From the NCBI GenBank assembly GCA_003280605.1, contig QCEM01000001.1:1-64000 (forward strand): a stretch of 64,000 nt of DNA, read 5' to 3'. Source of the stretch: SAR116 cluster bacterium AG-355-O21. Its GTDB lineage: Bacteria; Pseudomonadota; Alphaproteobacteria; Thalassobaculales; Thalassobaculaceae. This document shows positions 55,201 through 63,904 of this stretch, in pieces (positions within the stretch are counted from its first letter, which is position 1; each line of letters starts with the position of its first letter). A program made the translations under genes and the position numbers. The notes beneath the pieces were generated by a model. That model saw only the letters and a program-made list of their open reading frames with translations, was not told where the DNA came from and did not search any database.

Positions 55201-55703
55201 ATCGACGCATCCATCATCGCAAATTCGCTTTGATGCGGCAGCGTCGATGATTTACCGGCATGGTCGTCACCCAGCAGCACCACAACCCCGCCATGCGGCG
55301 AGGTGCCGCTGTTATTGCCGTGCTTAAAGACATCGCCGCAGCGATCAACGCCAGGACCCTTGCCGTACCACATGCCGACCACACCGTCGATTTCACCATC
55401 ACCAAACAAATTGGTTTGCTGACTGCCCCACACAGCGGTCGCCGCGAGTTCTTCATTCACCCCAGGTTGAAATTCGACTCGATGCTTTTGCAAAAATTGT
55501 TTGGCTTGCCACAGCTGCTGGTCAACCAGCCCTAAGGGCGATCCGCGATACCCGGAAATGAAGGTTCCCGTGGTCAGGCCGGCACGCTCGTCGCGGCGTT
55601 GCTGCAGCATCGGCAACCGAACCAACGCCTGCACTCCGGTCATAAAAACTTGCCCGGTTTCCGCGACGTATTTGTCGTCAAGCGATACATTTCGTAATGC
55701 CAT
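52221..55703 (-). CDS. Fused indolepyruvate:ferredoxin oxidoreductase
   Basis: This 1160-residue protein fuses the alpha and beta parts of an indolepyruvate-type 2-oxoacid:ferredoxin oxidoreductase. The N-terminal part holds the pyrimidine-binding domain and GYRGSPLGLVDQQLW. The TPP core is GIGCHFMSVWMDRETHTYTH with NLGDGTYNHSGSMAIR. A ferredoxin-like segment follows (CEGCGDCGTKSNC and CSCVKGFC-like cysteines near residues 620-670). The C-terminal gamma-type domain begins GIGGTGVVTIGALLG. It oxidises aryl pyruvates from aromatic amino acids to acyl-CoA. AGGAGGG gives a strong ribosome site. Confidence 0.92.
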   Translation of the reverse strand: MALRNVSLDDKYVAETGQVFMTGVQALVRLPMLQQRRDERAGLTTGTFISGYRGSPLGLVDQQLWQAKQFLQKHRVEFQPGVNEELAATAVWGSQQTNLFGDGEIDGVVGMWYGKGPGVDRCGDVFKHGNNSGTSPHGGVVVLLGDDHAGKSSTLPHQSEFAMMDASIPVLNPSDVQEVIDFGLYAIAMSRFTGLWVSMKCVTEAMDSSATIDIDPDKLTFTNPDFEMPEGGLNIRWPDMWYDQEPRLQNFKLKAAHAFARRNKIDEIVIDSPQPRFGIIATGKAYLDVRQALDDLGIDDALAAEIGLRVYKVGMAWPLEPQGAWAFAEGLDEVLVIEEKRGVIEPQLKEQFYNRPAASRPRVLGKVDPDGQALMSVVTELSPGEIAKAIMARFGHYIDQRSVAARLAIIESKSQLLKPAATDFNRQPWFCSGCPHNTSTRVPEGSRATAGIGCHFMSVWMDRETHTYTHMGGEGIPWVGQSRFVKTKHIFANLGDGTYNHSGSMAIRMAVASGANITYKILYNDAVAMTGGQPADNGFTVPQIAAQVSAEGVKRVVVVADDPEKYPMGTAWPSGLQVEHRDDLDRVQRDLRDQEGVTVLIYDQTCATEKRRRRKRGLMEDPNKRIFINPLVCEGCGDCGTKSNCVSVTPVETDFGRKRRIDQSSCNKDYSCVKGFCPSFVNVIGGGLKRRTGEAKTADLPAVFEALPEPVLPTADEAYSIMVAGIGGTGVVTIGALLGMAANLEGRNATILDATGLAQKGGPVVSHVRIANARKDLHAVRVSSGNAKLLIACDIVTATQPDVLAKLSSDQSFAIVNTQETMNGYFAMNADMKFPGDPMQEAIRAAAGDNSSHFLAATQIATKLLGDSIAANGFMLGYAYQQGLIPVSAEAIERAMELNGVAIEFNKQAFLWGRRAAHDLAAVERIATPAEKAAPAATQVDDLDSMIASRREFLTAYQNQAYAGRYEALVRKVAAAEQAKLPGSDSLAKAVARYAFKLMAYKDEYEVARLHSSATFRDQLAEQFEGDYKLQFNLAPPLFSKRDPETGHLKKATFGPWMMTVFGILARFKGLRGTAFDIFGKTEERRTERALITDYFATVEMILERLSGDNHSLAVDLASVPERIRGYGHVKERHLAEALRREGELKAAFVSAGDKKAAAE

Positions 55704-55842
55704 CTAACCCTCCTGGTGCATGCGACTGTCGGCGCGATACCAACTGCGAATTTTATATGTTACGGCGTATTTTCACGGACGACAATGCAAGCGGCCAAAA
55801 TCCTACGTCAAATGCATTGGTGCGACAAAATAACCAAATCAA

Positions 55843-55876
55843 GCAGCGGCTTTAAAGGGCCGGCCCAGGCCGCTGC
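55843..55876. repeat. Nested GC-rich hairpin in the 55.7-56.0 kb gap
   Basis: GCAGCGGC (55843-55850) and GCCGCTGC (55869-55876) are perfect 8-bp arms. Inside is the 10-bp palindrome GGGCCGGCCC (55857-55866). No T-run follows on either side. It lies between the oxidoreductase start and the epimerase start, in a 266-nt gap with no convincing gene. It may be a cruciform/protein-binding site or part of the epimerase leader. Confidence 0.45.
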
Positions 55877-55969
55877 CTGCAAACAGACGCGATCACTGCC
55901 CTGTGATGCTTTCCAAGTCCATCCAGATCAGGCATAACACTGCCCGGAATCATTCGCTGGAACCGTTTA

Positions 55970-56959
55970 ATGGCTATCCTTGTAACCGGCGCCGCTGGTT
56001 TTATCGGCATGCACGTCGCAACAGCGCTGTTGGCGCGGGGCGAGCAGGTTGTCGGCATTGATAATCTGAACGATTACTACGACCCGCGCTTAAAACAGGC
56101 GCGCTTGGCCCGGTTGCAAACTGAGCCGGGCTTCACCTTCGTAGCCATGGACTTTGCAGATCGTGCCGCTGTCGCGCGGTTGCCGGAAAAATTTCCCGAC
56201 CTTGATCAGATTTTGCATCTCGGTGCCCAAGCCGGGGTGCGATTCTCAATCGAGCAGCCTTTCACCTATGCCGAAAGCAATCTGTTCGGGCAGCTGACGA
56301 TGATGGAGTTAGCACGCAGCCTCAAGCAAGGCCGGCACGGCTGTAAAAGCTTCGTTTATGCCAGTTCATCATCTGTCTATGGGGCCAACCGCACCCTGCC
56401 CTACAGCATCGATCAGCAAACAGACCAACCGGTATCATTTTACGGCGCGACCAAAAAAGCCGCCGAAATCATGGCCCAATCCTATGCTCATTTGTATCAA
56501 ATCCCCTCGACCGGGCTACGTTTTTTCACTGTTTACGGGCCCTGGGGGCGGCCTGATATGTCGCCTTGGCTGTTCACCTCGGCGATCATCGAAGGCCGCC
56601 CGATCAAGGTCTTCAATAATGGCCAGATGAAGCGTGACTTTACCTATATCGATGACATTGTGTCAGGCACTCTGGCGGCCCTCGATCGGCCGCCGACGGC
56701 AGCACAATCAGCGCCGCATAAGGTCTATAACTTAGGCAATCACGAGCCAGTCAATTTGCTGGATTACATCGCTGTGATTGAACGCGCCTGTCAGAAAAAA
56801 GCGCTGCTAGAGATGCAACCGATGCAAGCTGGTGATGTCCTGGAAACCTATGCCGACATTACCGATAGTTGCCGCGACCTGGACTTTCAACCAAGCACCT
56901 CAATCGAGGAAGGCATCCCGCAGTTTGTGGATTGGTACAAATCCTATTTTGACGTCTGA
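55970..56959 (+). CDS. UDP-glucuronate 4-epimerase family NAD(P)-dependent sugar epimerase
   Basis: A 329-residue short-chain dehydrogenase of the extended type. The NAD motif is VTGAAGFIGMHVATALL, with IDNLNDYYDPRLKQARL typical of UDP-glucuronate epimerases. The catalytic YGATKKAAE (YxxxK) and SSSSVYG are present, with RFFTVYGPWGRPDM downstream. It makes UDP-galacturonate for lipopolysaccharide or capsule. The EamA gene starts one base inside its stop codon (TGATG), so they are coupled. Confidence 0.88.
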   Translation: MAILVTGAAGFIGMHVATALLARGEQVVGIDNLNDYYDPRLKQARLARLQTEPGFTFVAMDFADRAAVARLPEKFPDLDQILHLGAQAGVRFSIEQPFTYAESNLFGQLTMMELARSLKQGRHGCKSFVYASSSSVYGANRTLPYSIDQQTDQPVSFYGATKKAAEIMAQSYAHLYQIPSTGLRFFTVYGPWGRPDMSPWLFTSAIIEGRPIKVFNNGQMKRDFTYIDDIVSGTLAALDRPPTAAQSAPHKVYNLGNHEPVNLLDYIAVIERACQKKALLEMQPMQAGDVLETYADITDSCRDLDFQPSTSIEEGIPQFVDWYKSYFDV

Positions 56960-57888
56960 TGACCGTGATTGAGCCTGCGGCAAGCAGCGGCCGGCGGGTA
57001 TTGACCGGCAATCTGGTAACCATTATCGGGGTTTTTCTGTGGTCAACAGGCTTTCCGGCGACAGCCCTGTTGCTGGAAAACTGGGATCCGGTGCTGCTGG
57101 CCACCATCCGGATGAGTGTCGCCGGCATCACCCTTAGTTTGTTGGTGATCGTCAGCGGTCGCGGCAAAGAGTTACGGCAGGTCCGTTGGCGCGATGCCTT
57201 CCTTTTCGGTGGGTGTTTGCTGTCATTATCGACAACCTGTCTGATTCTCGCGCAAAACTATGCCGACCCGACCTCGGTTGCGATCATTTCCACAGGCATC
57301 CCCGTGATCTCGCTATTCATCGGCTATCTCGCCGGCAGCGAGGATTTAAGCAGCCGAAAGATTTTTGCCATCGCCTTCGCCATCGCCGGCGGCATCACTT
57401 CTGCAATGGCAGGGATAACCGGGCTTGGTGATTTTCGTGGCGGTGAAATTATCATCCTCGGCTCGCTGGTGCTGTTTACCATTTTCACCCGCAATACAGT
57501 CAGCCGCTTTCAAAATGTTTCCGATTTGACAAAAGGCGCCGCAACCACCGCTGCGGCCGGCCTCATCATGAGCATTATCATCACCAGCGTTTGGGCCAGC
57601 GGCTTGGTCACATTTCGCTATGATTTCAACCCGCGTGACCTTGGACTGCTGCTGTGGATTGGCGGCATCTCGGCAGGTATCTCGATGGTGCTGTGGTTTA
57701 TGGGCGGCCGATTGCTTGGCGTCACCATCGCCGCCATGCATCAGAACGCGGTGCCGTTCCACGTCATGATGGTGATGTTCTTGCTTGGCGGCGGCTTCGT
57801 TTTTGACCGTCTCATCGATGCTGCAATGGTGGTTTTCGGGGTCGTTTTAGCGCAGTGGTCCGTCAAAAAAACCCCTCGCCACCCCTAG
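56959..57888 (+). CDS. EamA/DMT-family transporter
   Basis: A 309-residue ten-helix carrier of the drug/metabolite family. GVFLWSTGFPATALLLENWD and then RMSVAGITLSLLVIV mark the first repeat, and IAAMHQNAVPFHVMMVM the second. It is coupled to the epimerase gene, but a sugar-linked role is not shown. The stop shares four bases with the convergent FadD-type gene (CTAG). Confidence 0.82.
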   Translation: MTVIEPAASSGRRVLTGNLVTIIGVFLWSTGFPATALLLENWDPVLLATIRMSVAGITLSLLVIVSGRGKELRQVRWRDAFLFGGCLLSLSTTCLILAQNYADPTSVAIISTGIPVISLFIGYLAGSEDLSSRKIFAIAFAIAGGITSAMAGITGLGDFRGGEIIILGSLVLFTIFTRNTVSRFQNVSDLTKGAATTAAAGLIMSIIITSVWASGLVTFRYDFNPRDLGLLLWIGGISAGISMVLWFMGGRLLGVTIAAMHQNAVPFHVMMVMFLLGGGFVFDRLIDAAMVVFGVVLAQWSVKKTPRHP

Positions 57889-59663
57889 CCATACAGACGA
57901 TCCAAGCGATCCGCATAAGCGACCCGTAATTTATGGCGGCGGATTTTCAATGTTGGTGTCAGCAATTCATTATCCACGGTGAAAGCCGCGTCAGCGATGA
58001 TAAAGCGGCGAACCTTTTCCAAGTTCGATAATTGCTCGTTGGCATTTACCAGTGCCGCATTTAACGACGAAAGTAGCGTCTTTTCATCGTCCGAGCCGGC
58101 AGCCGGCGGCACAAATTCGCCCTCCGGCACCAACACGGCAACTAGGTAAGGGCGCTTATCGCCATAAACCATCGCCTGGGCAATTTCCGGCTGTAGCGTC
58201 AGCACGCCTTCCACTTTCATAGGCGAAATATTGTCACCGCCGGAATTAACGATCAGATCTTTTTTCCGGTCGGTGATTTCAAGATAGCCGTCGCCATCCA
58301 GGACGCCGACATCGCCGGTATGTAGCCAACCATCGACGATGGTCGCGGCGGTTGCCTGTGGATCACCCCAGTAACCATCCATCAGCAAATCACCGCGAAC
58401 CAAAATTTCACCATCGTCAGCCAACCGCAACTCAACCCCGTCAATGACCTGTCCAACGGTATGGATTTTGATTTTTCCAGGCGGGTTAACACTGATCAGC
58501 GGTGCTGCTTCAGTTTGCCCATAGCCTTGCAAAAGACGCACACCAAGGGCCAAAAAGAAGGTGCCGATATCAGCGTTCAGCGCGGCACCGCCGGAAACAA
58601 AAGCTTTTAGCCGGCCACCGAAACGCTGGCGGACTTTGCGCCGCACCGTCAACTCCAGAAAAGCATTCATCAATCGTTCGCCAAAGGTCAGGCTTTGCGG
58701 GTCTGCATAAGCTTTGCGGCCCAAACTGACCGCCCGTGCAAACAGCGCCGCTTTGCGCCCGCCTTGGCGTTCGACACCACGTCGGATGCGATCATGCAGC
58801 ACCTCATAAAGGCGCGGCACCGCCGTCATCAGCGTTGGCCCTACCGAGGCCAATTCTTGCGACAAACTATCCGGCCCCATGGAATAATAAACTTCCGCCC
58901 CAATCCCGATTGGAAAATACAGCCCGACAGTGTGTTCATAGGCATGCGATAAGGGCAGCAAGGACAGAAAGACTTCATCGCCAACCCCAAGCATTTGCAA
59001 GACCTGCAAGGCACCATGGCAATTGGCTAAAATGGCCCGATGGCTCAGCATCACACCTTTTGGACGGCCGCCCGTGCCGGAGGTATAAATGAAACAGCAA
59101 AGCGCATCACGTTCGAGCGTTGCCGCCCAAGCCACCACATCGTCGTCAAGGGCCTGACCATGGGCGCAAACGTCATCCCACGAAATGACCTCGAGCGGCG
59201 CATCGGCAGGTGCGCTGACGGCGTCAATTGCGATCAGTTTTCGGCAGCTGTCAGAGGCTATGGCGGCCGGCAATACCTGCTCCGCCAAGGCCGCCGATGA
59301 CACGATAACACCGGTCGCACCACAATCGCTGAGCACATGGAGGTGATCATCGACTGTATTGGTGGTGTATGTGGGCACGGTGATCGCCCCGGCAGTCATG
59401 ACCGCAAGATCGGCCAAGAGCCATTCGGGGCGGTTTTCCGCCACCAAAACCACCCGATCGCCGGGGGCAATTCCCAACCCCCTCAGACCACGCGCCAAGG
59501 CCGTGACTTGGGCAACCGCGTCGGCCCAGGTGACCACCGTAAAATCACTGCTGCTGGACGATTTCCCCCAGAGAAACGGTTTATCCGCGAAAATTTCCGC
59601 CTGCGCAAAGAACATTGCGGGCAAATTCCGAACCGCTTTGAAGTCAACAATCGATGACGGCAT
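57885..59663 (-). CDS. Long-chain acyl-CoA synthetase (FadD15-like)
   Basis: This 592-residue ANL enzyme has the P-loop CFIYTSGTGGRPKGVMLSH, LLPLSHAYEHTVG, GYGQTEAAPLISVN and the hinge DGYLEITDRKKDLIVNSGG. Together these resemble the FadD15/long-chain acyl-CoA ligase branch that activates fatty acids for beta-oxidation or lipid synthesis. No membrane segment is evident. It diverges from pepF, whose upstream open frame overlaps its 5' end on the opposite strand. Confidence 0.9.
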   Translation of the reverse strand: MPSSIVDFKAVRNLPAMFFAQAEIFADKPFLWGKSSSSSDFTVVTWADAVAQVTALARGLRGLGIAPGDRVVLVAENRPEWLLADLAVMTAGAITVPTYTTNTVDDHLHVLSDCGATGVIVSSAALAEQVLPAAIASDSCRKLIAIDAVSAPADAPLEVISWDDVCAHGQALDDDVVAWAATLERDALCCFIYTSGTGGRPKGVMLSHRAILANCHGALQVLQMLGVGDEVFLSLLPLSHAYEHTVGLYFPIGIGAEVYYSMGPDSLSQELASVGPTLMTAVPRLYEVLHDRIRRGVERQGGRKAALFARAVSLGRKAYADPQSLTFGERLMNAFLELTVRRKVRQRFGGRLKAFVSGGAALNADIGTFFLALGVRLLQGYGQTEAAPLISVNPPGKIKIHTVGQVIDGVELRLADDGEILVRGDLLMDGYWGDPQATAATIVDGWLHTGDVGVLDGDGYLEITDRKKDLIVNSGGDNISPMKVEGVLTLQPEIAQAMVYGDKRPYLVAVLVPEGEFVPPAAGSDDEKTLLSSLNAALVNANEQLSNLEKVRRFIIADAAFTVDNELLTPTLKIRRHKLRVAYADRLDRLYG

Positions 59664-59814
59664 GATTCACCCCTTTCATGAGATTCCGACGGCAATAAGC
59701 CCGCGCCCACTTGCACAACGCATTTCCTACACCAAATCACAGCTAGCAGAGGAACGCCACCCGGGCTTGCCTGACGATCCACCCACCACCCATGTCAACA
59801 TAAGGACGCCGGCT

Positions 59815-61593
59815 ATGCCGCAAGACCAGATGATTACCGCCCCCGACTGGGATTTAAGTGATTTTTTTACCGGCCCAAGCGATCCTGCAATTACCGCTGA
59901 ACTGGCGCAAATTGCGGATGCCGCCGCTGCTTTCAAAGCCCAATATGCAGGCAACTTAGCCGCCCTTGAGGGCCGTGAAATGGCCGCTGCAATTGCCGCC
60001 TTCGAGGCCTTAGAGGATCGTCTCGGGCGGGTTATTTCCTACGCCCAATTGCTGCACGCCGCCCATACCGAAGACCCTGCCATCGGTCAATTTTACCAAT
60101 CAATGCACGAACGTGCGACCGATATCGGCAGTGACATGCTGTTTTTCGGGCTTGAAATTAATCAGCTTGGGGATGCGGTTCTGGCCGCAAAAATGTCGGT
60201 ACCGGAACTGGCGCACTACCGCCCGTGGATTGATAATCTGCGGCTTTTTCGAGCCCATCAGCTCAGCGATGAGCAGGAACGGCTGTTGCATGAGAAATCT
60301 GTCTCAGGTCGCGCAGCGTGGGTGCGTCTATTTGATGAAACAATGGCCCGCCTGCGGATCCCAATTGATGGTAAAGATCTGACCGAAGCAGAGGTTTTAG
60401 ACCGGCTTTCAAGTCCAGATGCCGCCACCCGCAAAAACGCTGCCTTAGCTTTCGCAAATGCCTTGAAAGCCAATGCCCCGCTATTGGCGCATATCACCAA
60501 CACCTTAGCGAAAGATAAAGAGACCGAGGATAAATGGCGCGGTTACAGCCGCCCAATCAGCGCCCGAAACTTGGCCAATCAGGTCGAGGATGATGTTGTG
60601 GATGCCTTGGTGACCGCTGTCTCCGGGCGATACCAAACGTTGAGCCATCGCTATTATCGCTTGAAAGCGCGCTGGTTTGGCCGTGAAAAACTTGATTTTT
60701 GGGACCGAAATGCGCCGTTGCCCGGCGATGATAATCAGCTTCTGTCATGGGCCGATGCGCAAACCATCGTCGATGGTGCTTATCGGTCCTTCTCGCCGCA
60801 GCTGGCTGATATCGGCAAACAATTTTTCACCCGCCGGTGGATTGACGCGGCCGCCCGTCCCGGCAAAAGCTCGGGCGCTTTCTCGCATCCAACCGTGCCC
60901 AGTGCACATCCCTATATTTTGATGAACTATCAAGGCAAGATCCGCGATGTTATGACCCTGGCCCATGAATTGGGACATGGCGTCCATCAAGTCTTGGCGG
61001 CGCCGCAAGGTGCGCTCATGGCGGACACCCCGTTAACCCTTGCTGAGACGGCATCGGTTTTCGGCGAAATGCTGACTTTTCAGAGTTTGCTAGGCAGTGA
61101 GACCGACCCCGCCCGGCGACGCATCTTAATTGCCGGCAAGGTCGAAGACATGCTGAACACGGTGGTTCGGCAGATCGCCTTTCATCAGTTCGAGAGTGCG
61201 GTCCACGCCCGCCGCAGTTCAGGCGAGCTAACGGTCGATGAAATTGGCGATATTTGGATGCAAGTGCAGGCCGATAGCCTTGGCCCCGCCATTCAACTGA
61301 GCGACGATTATCGCAGCTACTGGGGCTATATTCCGCATTTCTTGCATACGCCGTTTTATGTTTACGCCTATGCCTTCGGCGACTGCTTGGTCAATTCCCT
61401 GTATGCTGTTTACCAAGAACGTCCCGACGGCTTTGCCGAGAAATATGTCACGCTGTTGAAAGCCGGTGGCACCTTGCGCCATCGTGAGTTGCTCGCGCCG
61501 TTTGGTTTGGACGCCGGTGATCCTGACTTTTGGGGAAAAGGCCTGGGTGTGATTGAAGCGCTGATCGATCAACTAGACGAAAGCAACGGCTAA
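59815..61593 (+). CDS. pepF: M3 family oligoendopeptidase F
   Basis: PepF is a cytosolic zinc endopeptidase acting on short peptides. From ATG 59815 it is 592 aa, the usual size, and has AAGGA 8-9 nt upstream; the frame is open far upstream but across the divergent FadD-type gene. The zinc site is LAHELGHGVHQVL, and downstream ETASVFGEMLTFQSLL supplies the third ligand. Its stop directly abuts the convergent pyrF stop with no spare base. Confidence 0.93.
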   Translation: MPQDQMITAPDWDLSDFFTGPSDPAITAELAQIADAAAAFKAQYAGNLAALEGREMAAAIAAFEALEDRLGRVISYAQLLHAAHTEDPAIGQFYQSMHERATDIGSDMLFFGLEINQLGDAVLAAKMSVPELAHYRPWIDNLRLFRAHQLSDEQERLLHEKSVSGRAAWVRLFDETMARLRIPIDGKDLTEAEVLDRLSSPDAATRKNAALAFANALKANAPLLAHITNTLAKDKETEDKWRGYSRPISARNLANQVEDDVVDALVTAVSGRYQTLSHRYYRLKARWFGREKLDFWDRNAPLPGDDNQLLSWADAQTIVDGAYRSFSPQLADIGKQFFTRRWIDAAARPGKSSGAFSHPTVPSAHPYILMNYQGKIRDVMTLAHELGHGVHQVLAAPQGALMADTPLTLAETASVFGEMLTFQSLLGSETDPARRRILIAGKVEDMLNTVVRQIAFHQFESAVHARRSSGELTVDEIGDIWMQVQADSLGPAIQLSDDYRSYWGYIPHFLHTPFYVYAYAFGDCLVNSLYAVYQERPDGFAEKYVTLLKAGGTLRHRELLAPFGLDAGDPDFWGKGLGVIEALIDQLDESNG

Positions 61594-62532
61594 TCAGCGT
61601 TTCCGCGCCAGTGCTTGGCCTAAATCATCACTGGCTTGCTCCAGGGCCGCATCAATCGCCGCCTCCCAAGCGGCGGCATTTGCCGCCTGCCCGCCGGCGT
61701 CGGGAAATAACAGCCCGCGTGAGGAGTTAATCAAGCCGCCCTCGGGGCCGTGTCCGCGATTAACGAACGTCACCACGGCATCATCGCTGCTGCCCCCTTG
61801 GGCGCCGTAACCAGGGATCAAAAACAAGGCATTCGGCAGCGCCGCGCGGGCCGCAATCGCATCGTCGAGATGGGTTGCACCAACCACAACGCCAAGATTA
61901 GACCAGCCGGTTTGCGGACCGGATAGATCCGCATCAAGCTGGTTTAATTTATCGGCCAAGTGAAGAAATAACGGCCGCCCGTCCACAGCCAGGTTTTGAA
62001 CATCTGCGGAACCTGGATTGCTGGTTTTGAGGAGCACAAACAACGCCTTGCCCTCAGCTTTGGCACGCATCAAGAACGGCGCCAAGGTGTCGCGGCCAAG
62101 ATAGGCGTTCAAGGTAATGGCATCAACGGCAATGGGACTATCGGCATCGAGATAGGCCGCCGCATAATTTTCCGCAGTGCTGCCGATATCGCCACGTTTT
62201 GCATCCAACAAAACCGGCAGGTCTAACCGATGGGCATGGTCAACCACCTCGGATAATGCCTGCATCCCCGGCCAGCCAAGGCGTTCGAACATGGCGATCT
62301 GCGGTTTAACCGCGACCACCTTGCCGGCCGCGCGGTCCAAAAATGCGATTAAGAACCGCTGTACCGCCGCCGCCGTCATCGGGTCGTTAGGGCGCATGGA
62401 GCCGCTGTGGAACAGTCTTGGAATACGATCTAAAAACGGATCCAAACCAGCGCAGAGCGGGTGCCCAAACGCGCGCGTACGGCGCACAACCTGATCCGCA
62501 AAATGGAACTGATCGGCCGCTTTCTCAGGCAT
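61594..62532 (-). CDS. pyrF: Orotidine 5'-phosphate decarboxylase (type 2)
   Basis: PyrF makes UMP from OMP, the last step of pyrimidine synthesis. At 312 aa it is the long type 2 form. The core LDAKRGDIGSTAENYAAAY carries the catalytic Lys/Asp set; LCAGLDPFLDRIP at the N-terminus and FLIPGYGAQGG near the phosphate site also fit. It begins 2 nt after the gapR stop, so the two are coupled. Confidence 0.94.
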   Translation of the reverse strand: MPEKAADQFHFADQVVRRTRAFGHPLCAGLDPFLDRIPRLFHSGSMRPNDPMTAAAVQRFLIAFLDRAAGKVVAVKPQIAMFERLGWPGMQALSEVVDHAHRLDLPVLLDAKRGDIGSTAENYAAAYLDADSPIAVDAITLNAYLGRDTLAPFLMRAKAEGKALFVLLKTSNPGSADVQNLAVDGRPLFLHLADKLNQLDADLSGPQTGWSNLGVVVGATHLDDAIAARAALPNALFLIPGYGAQGGSSDDAVVTFVNRGHGPEGGLINSSRGLLFPDAGGQAANAAAWEAAIDAALEQASDDLGQALARKR

Positions 62533-62534
62533 TT

Positions 62535-62780
62535 TTAGGTCATCCCAATGGCACGTTTGTATAAATCCAGTAAGGCTTCCTGTTCGGCCCGGTCGTCGCC
62601 ATCCATTTTCCGTAAGCGCAGCACCTGCCGCATAATTTTAACATCGAAGCCGTTACCCTTGGCTTCCGCAAAAACCTCACGGACATCGGCGGCCAGGGCC
62701 GCTTTTTCTTCTTCCAGCCGTTCAATACGTTCGATGTAAGAACGTAATTGGTCGCCTGCAACCCCGCCGACTTCAACCAT
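62535..62780 (-). CDS. gapR: GapR-like nucleoid protein (DUF2312)
   Basis: The 81-residue protein is nearly all helical (QLRSYIERIERLEEEKAALA, then EAKGNGFDVKIMRQVLRLRK), the DUF2312 pattern. GapR clamps overtwisted DNA ahead of forks and stimulates topoisomerases in Caulobacter; it is characteristic of alphaproteobacteria. GGAGATAAGTG precedes the ATG. It is upstream of and coupled to pyrF. Confidence 0.92.
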   Translation of the reverse strand: MVEVGGVAGDQLRSYIERIERLEEEKAALAADVREVFAEAKGNGFDVKIMRQVLRLRKMDGDDRAEQEALLDLYKRAIGMT

Positions 62781-62870
62781 TCACTTATCTCCAAATCCAA
62801 GGTTTATTCGCCGCGCGACAATAGCTGCCGGAGCCACCCCAAGCAAGCATGCCGGGGTGCGGTCGCCACT

Positions 62871-63587
62871 TTATGCGCAGTGCAACTGGTCGGCCAGCTC
62901 AGTCATTGAGCCGGCGATGAAGTCCCAAGCTTCGGCCGCCGCCAAATCAGCGGCTTGCGCCGGCCCATATTCCGTTGGTCGGGCAATAAATGCTGTTTTG
63001 AAACCTAACGCACGGGCGGCCGCAAGATCGCTGTTATGAGCTGCAACCATCATGCATTCGGACGGCGGTAAATTAAGCCAGTCGGCGCCTGTCAGATAAG
63101 TCTCCGGATCCGGTTTATAATGCTGTGCAGGCTCGGCGCCCAAAATGCAGTCCCATGGCAACCCTGCATGTTTGGCCATATTGACCATCAGCGCCGTGTT
63201 GCCGTTCGACATGGTGGCAAGAATAAACTGCCGTTTCAGGCGGGTTAATCCGGGCACACTGTCCGCCCAAGGATTTAACTTATGCCAAGCCAGGTTCAAC
63301 GCCTGTCGCTGCGATTCGTCTAACCCATCTAGTCCAAATCGCGGAATTATTCGATCAAGGTTTTCCCGATGTAGGATATCCAGCCGCGCATAGGGACGCC
63401 GCCCGGACTTAACCTCCACCATCGATGGGGCATATTCAGCGCGCCAGGCTTCGGCAAATTCGGTCCAATCTATCTGCAGTTTCCAGTTCTCTGCCGTCGC
63501 CATCGCGGCGCCGAATTCAGAGATCGAACTTCGCCAATCCACAACCGTCCCAAAAACATCAAAAAATAGCGCCCTAACGGCAGACAT
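62871..63587 (-). CDS. Haloacid dehalogenase type II (HAD family)
   Basis: A 238-residue HAD enzyme with the nucleophile Asp in ALFFDVFGTVVDWRSS, motif II TMSNGN and the later AEPAQHYKPDPETYLTGA. The pattern matches (S)-2-haloacid dehalogenases, which remove halide from 2-haloalkanoates; phosphatase activity is the alternative. AGGAG 9 nt before ATG 63587 decides the start over an open frame to 63692. It is alone on this strand behind a 317-nt gap. Confidence 0.85.
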   Translation of the reverse strand: MSAVRALFFDVFGTVVDWRSSISEFGAAMATAENWKLQIDWTEFAEAWRAEYAPSMVEVKSGRRPYARLDILHRENLDRIIPRFGLDGLDESQRQALNLAWHKLNPWADSVPGLTRLKRQFILATMSNGNTALMVNMAKHAGLPWDCILGAEPAQHYKPDPETYLTGADWLNLPPSECMMVAAHNSDLAAARALGFKTAFIARPTEYGPAQAADLAAAEAWDFIAGSMTELADQLHCA

Positions 63588-63904
63588 CGGCCACACTCCT
63601 GCATCATTCGAAATAATCTTTACCTGCGACACTTTACTGCTGGTCAGATTGCTTGACCAGGGCGGGCGGTCGTGGAATTGTATGCCGATCAATTGTAGCT
63701 GATCAGTGGGCCCGTTAAGAGGTTCAGGCGTTCAGGCATGAGTGAGCTGGGAGATTGTTAGGTTCTTATTAAGCATCTGCTTGACCCTGTTGGCATTCTC
63801 GATACGTGAGGCTGCCGGCACGCAGGATGTTTAATAACGTTCCCCAATAATGTTGCTGCCCCCATAGCTAGACGTATTGGCGAACAGGGAAGGAGAAATG
63901 CACT
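63588..63904. other. Intergenic region with an inverted repeat upstream of a secreted-protein gene
   Basis: This 317-nt gap between divergent genes has no credible reading frame. CTGGTCA (63640-63646) and TGACCAG (63654-63660) are perfect 7-bp arms 7 nt apart, a possible operator. A second looser dyad GATCA...TGATC lies near 63690. AAGGAGAAATG before 63905 is the ribosome site of the next gene. Promoters for both flanking genes must lie here, but I cannot pick -35/-10 boxes with confidence. Confidence 0.45.

Noticed and set aside
55716-55937. Open frame in the gap before the epimerase gene
   Set aside because: It has no ribosome site, poor codon pattern and contains the GC hairpin; it looks like chance.
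59359-59814. Upstream extension of pepF
   Set aside because: It lies antisense to the FadD-type gene; ATG 59815 with AAGGA gives a normal PepF length.
62820-62865. CACCCC/GGGGTG dyad after the haloacid dehalogenase as a terminator
   Set aside because: The stem is short, the loop long and there is no U-tract on the minus strand.
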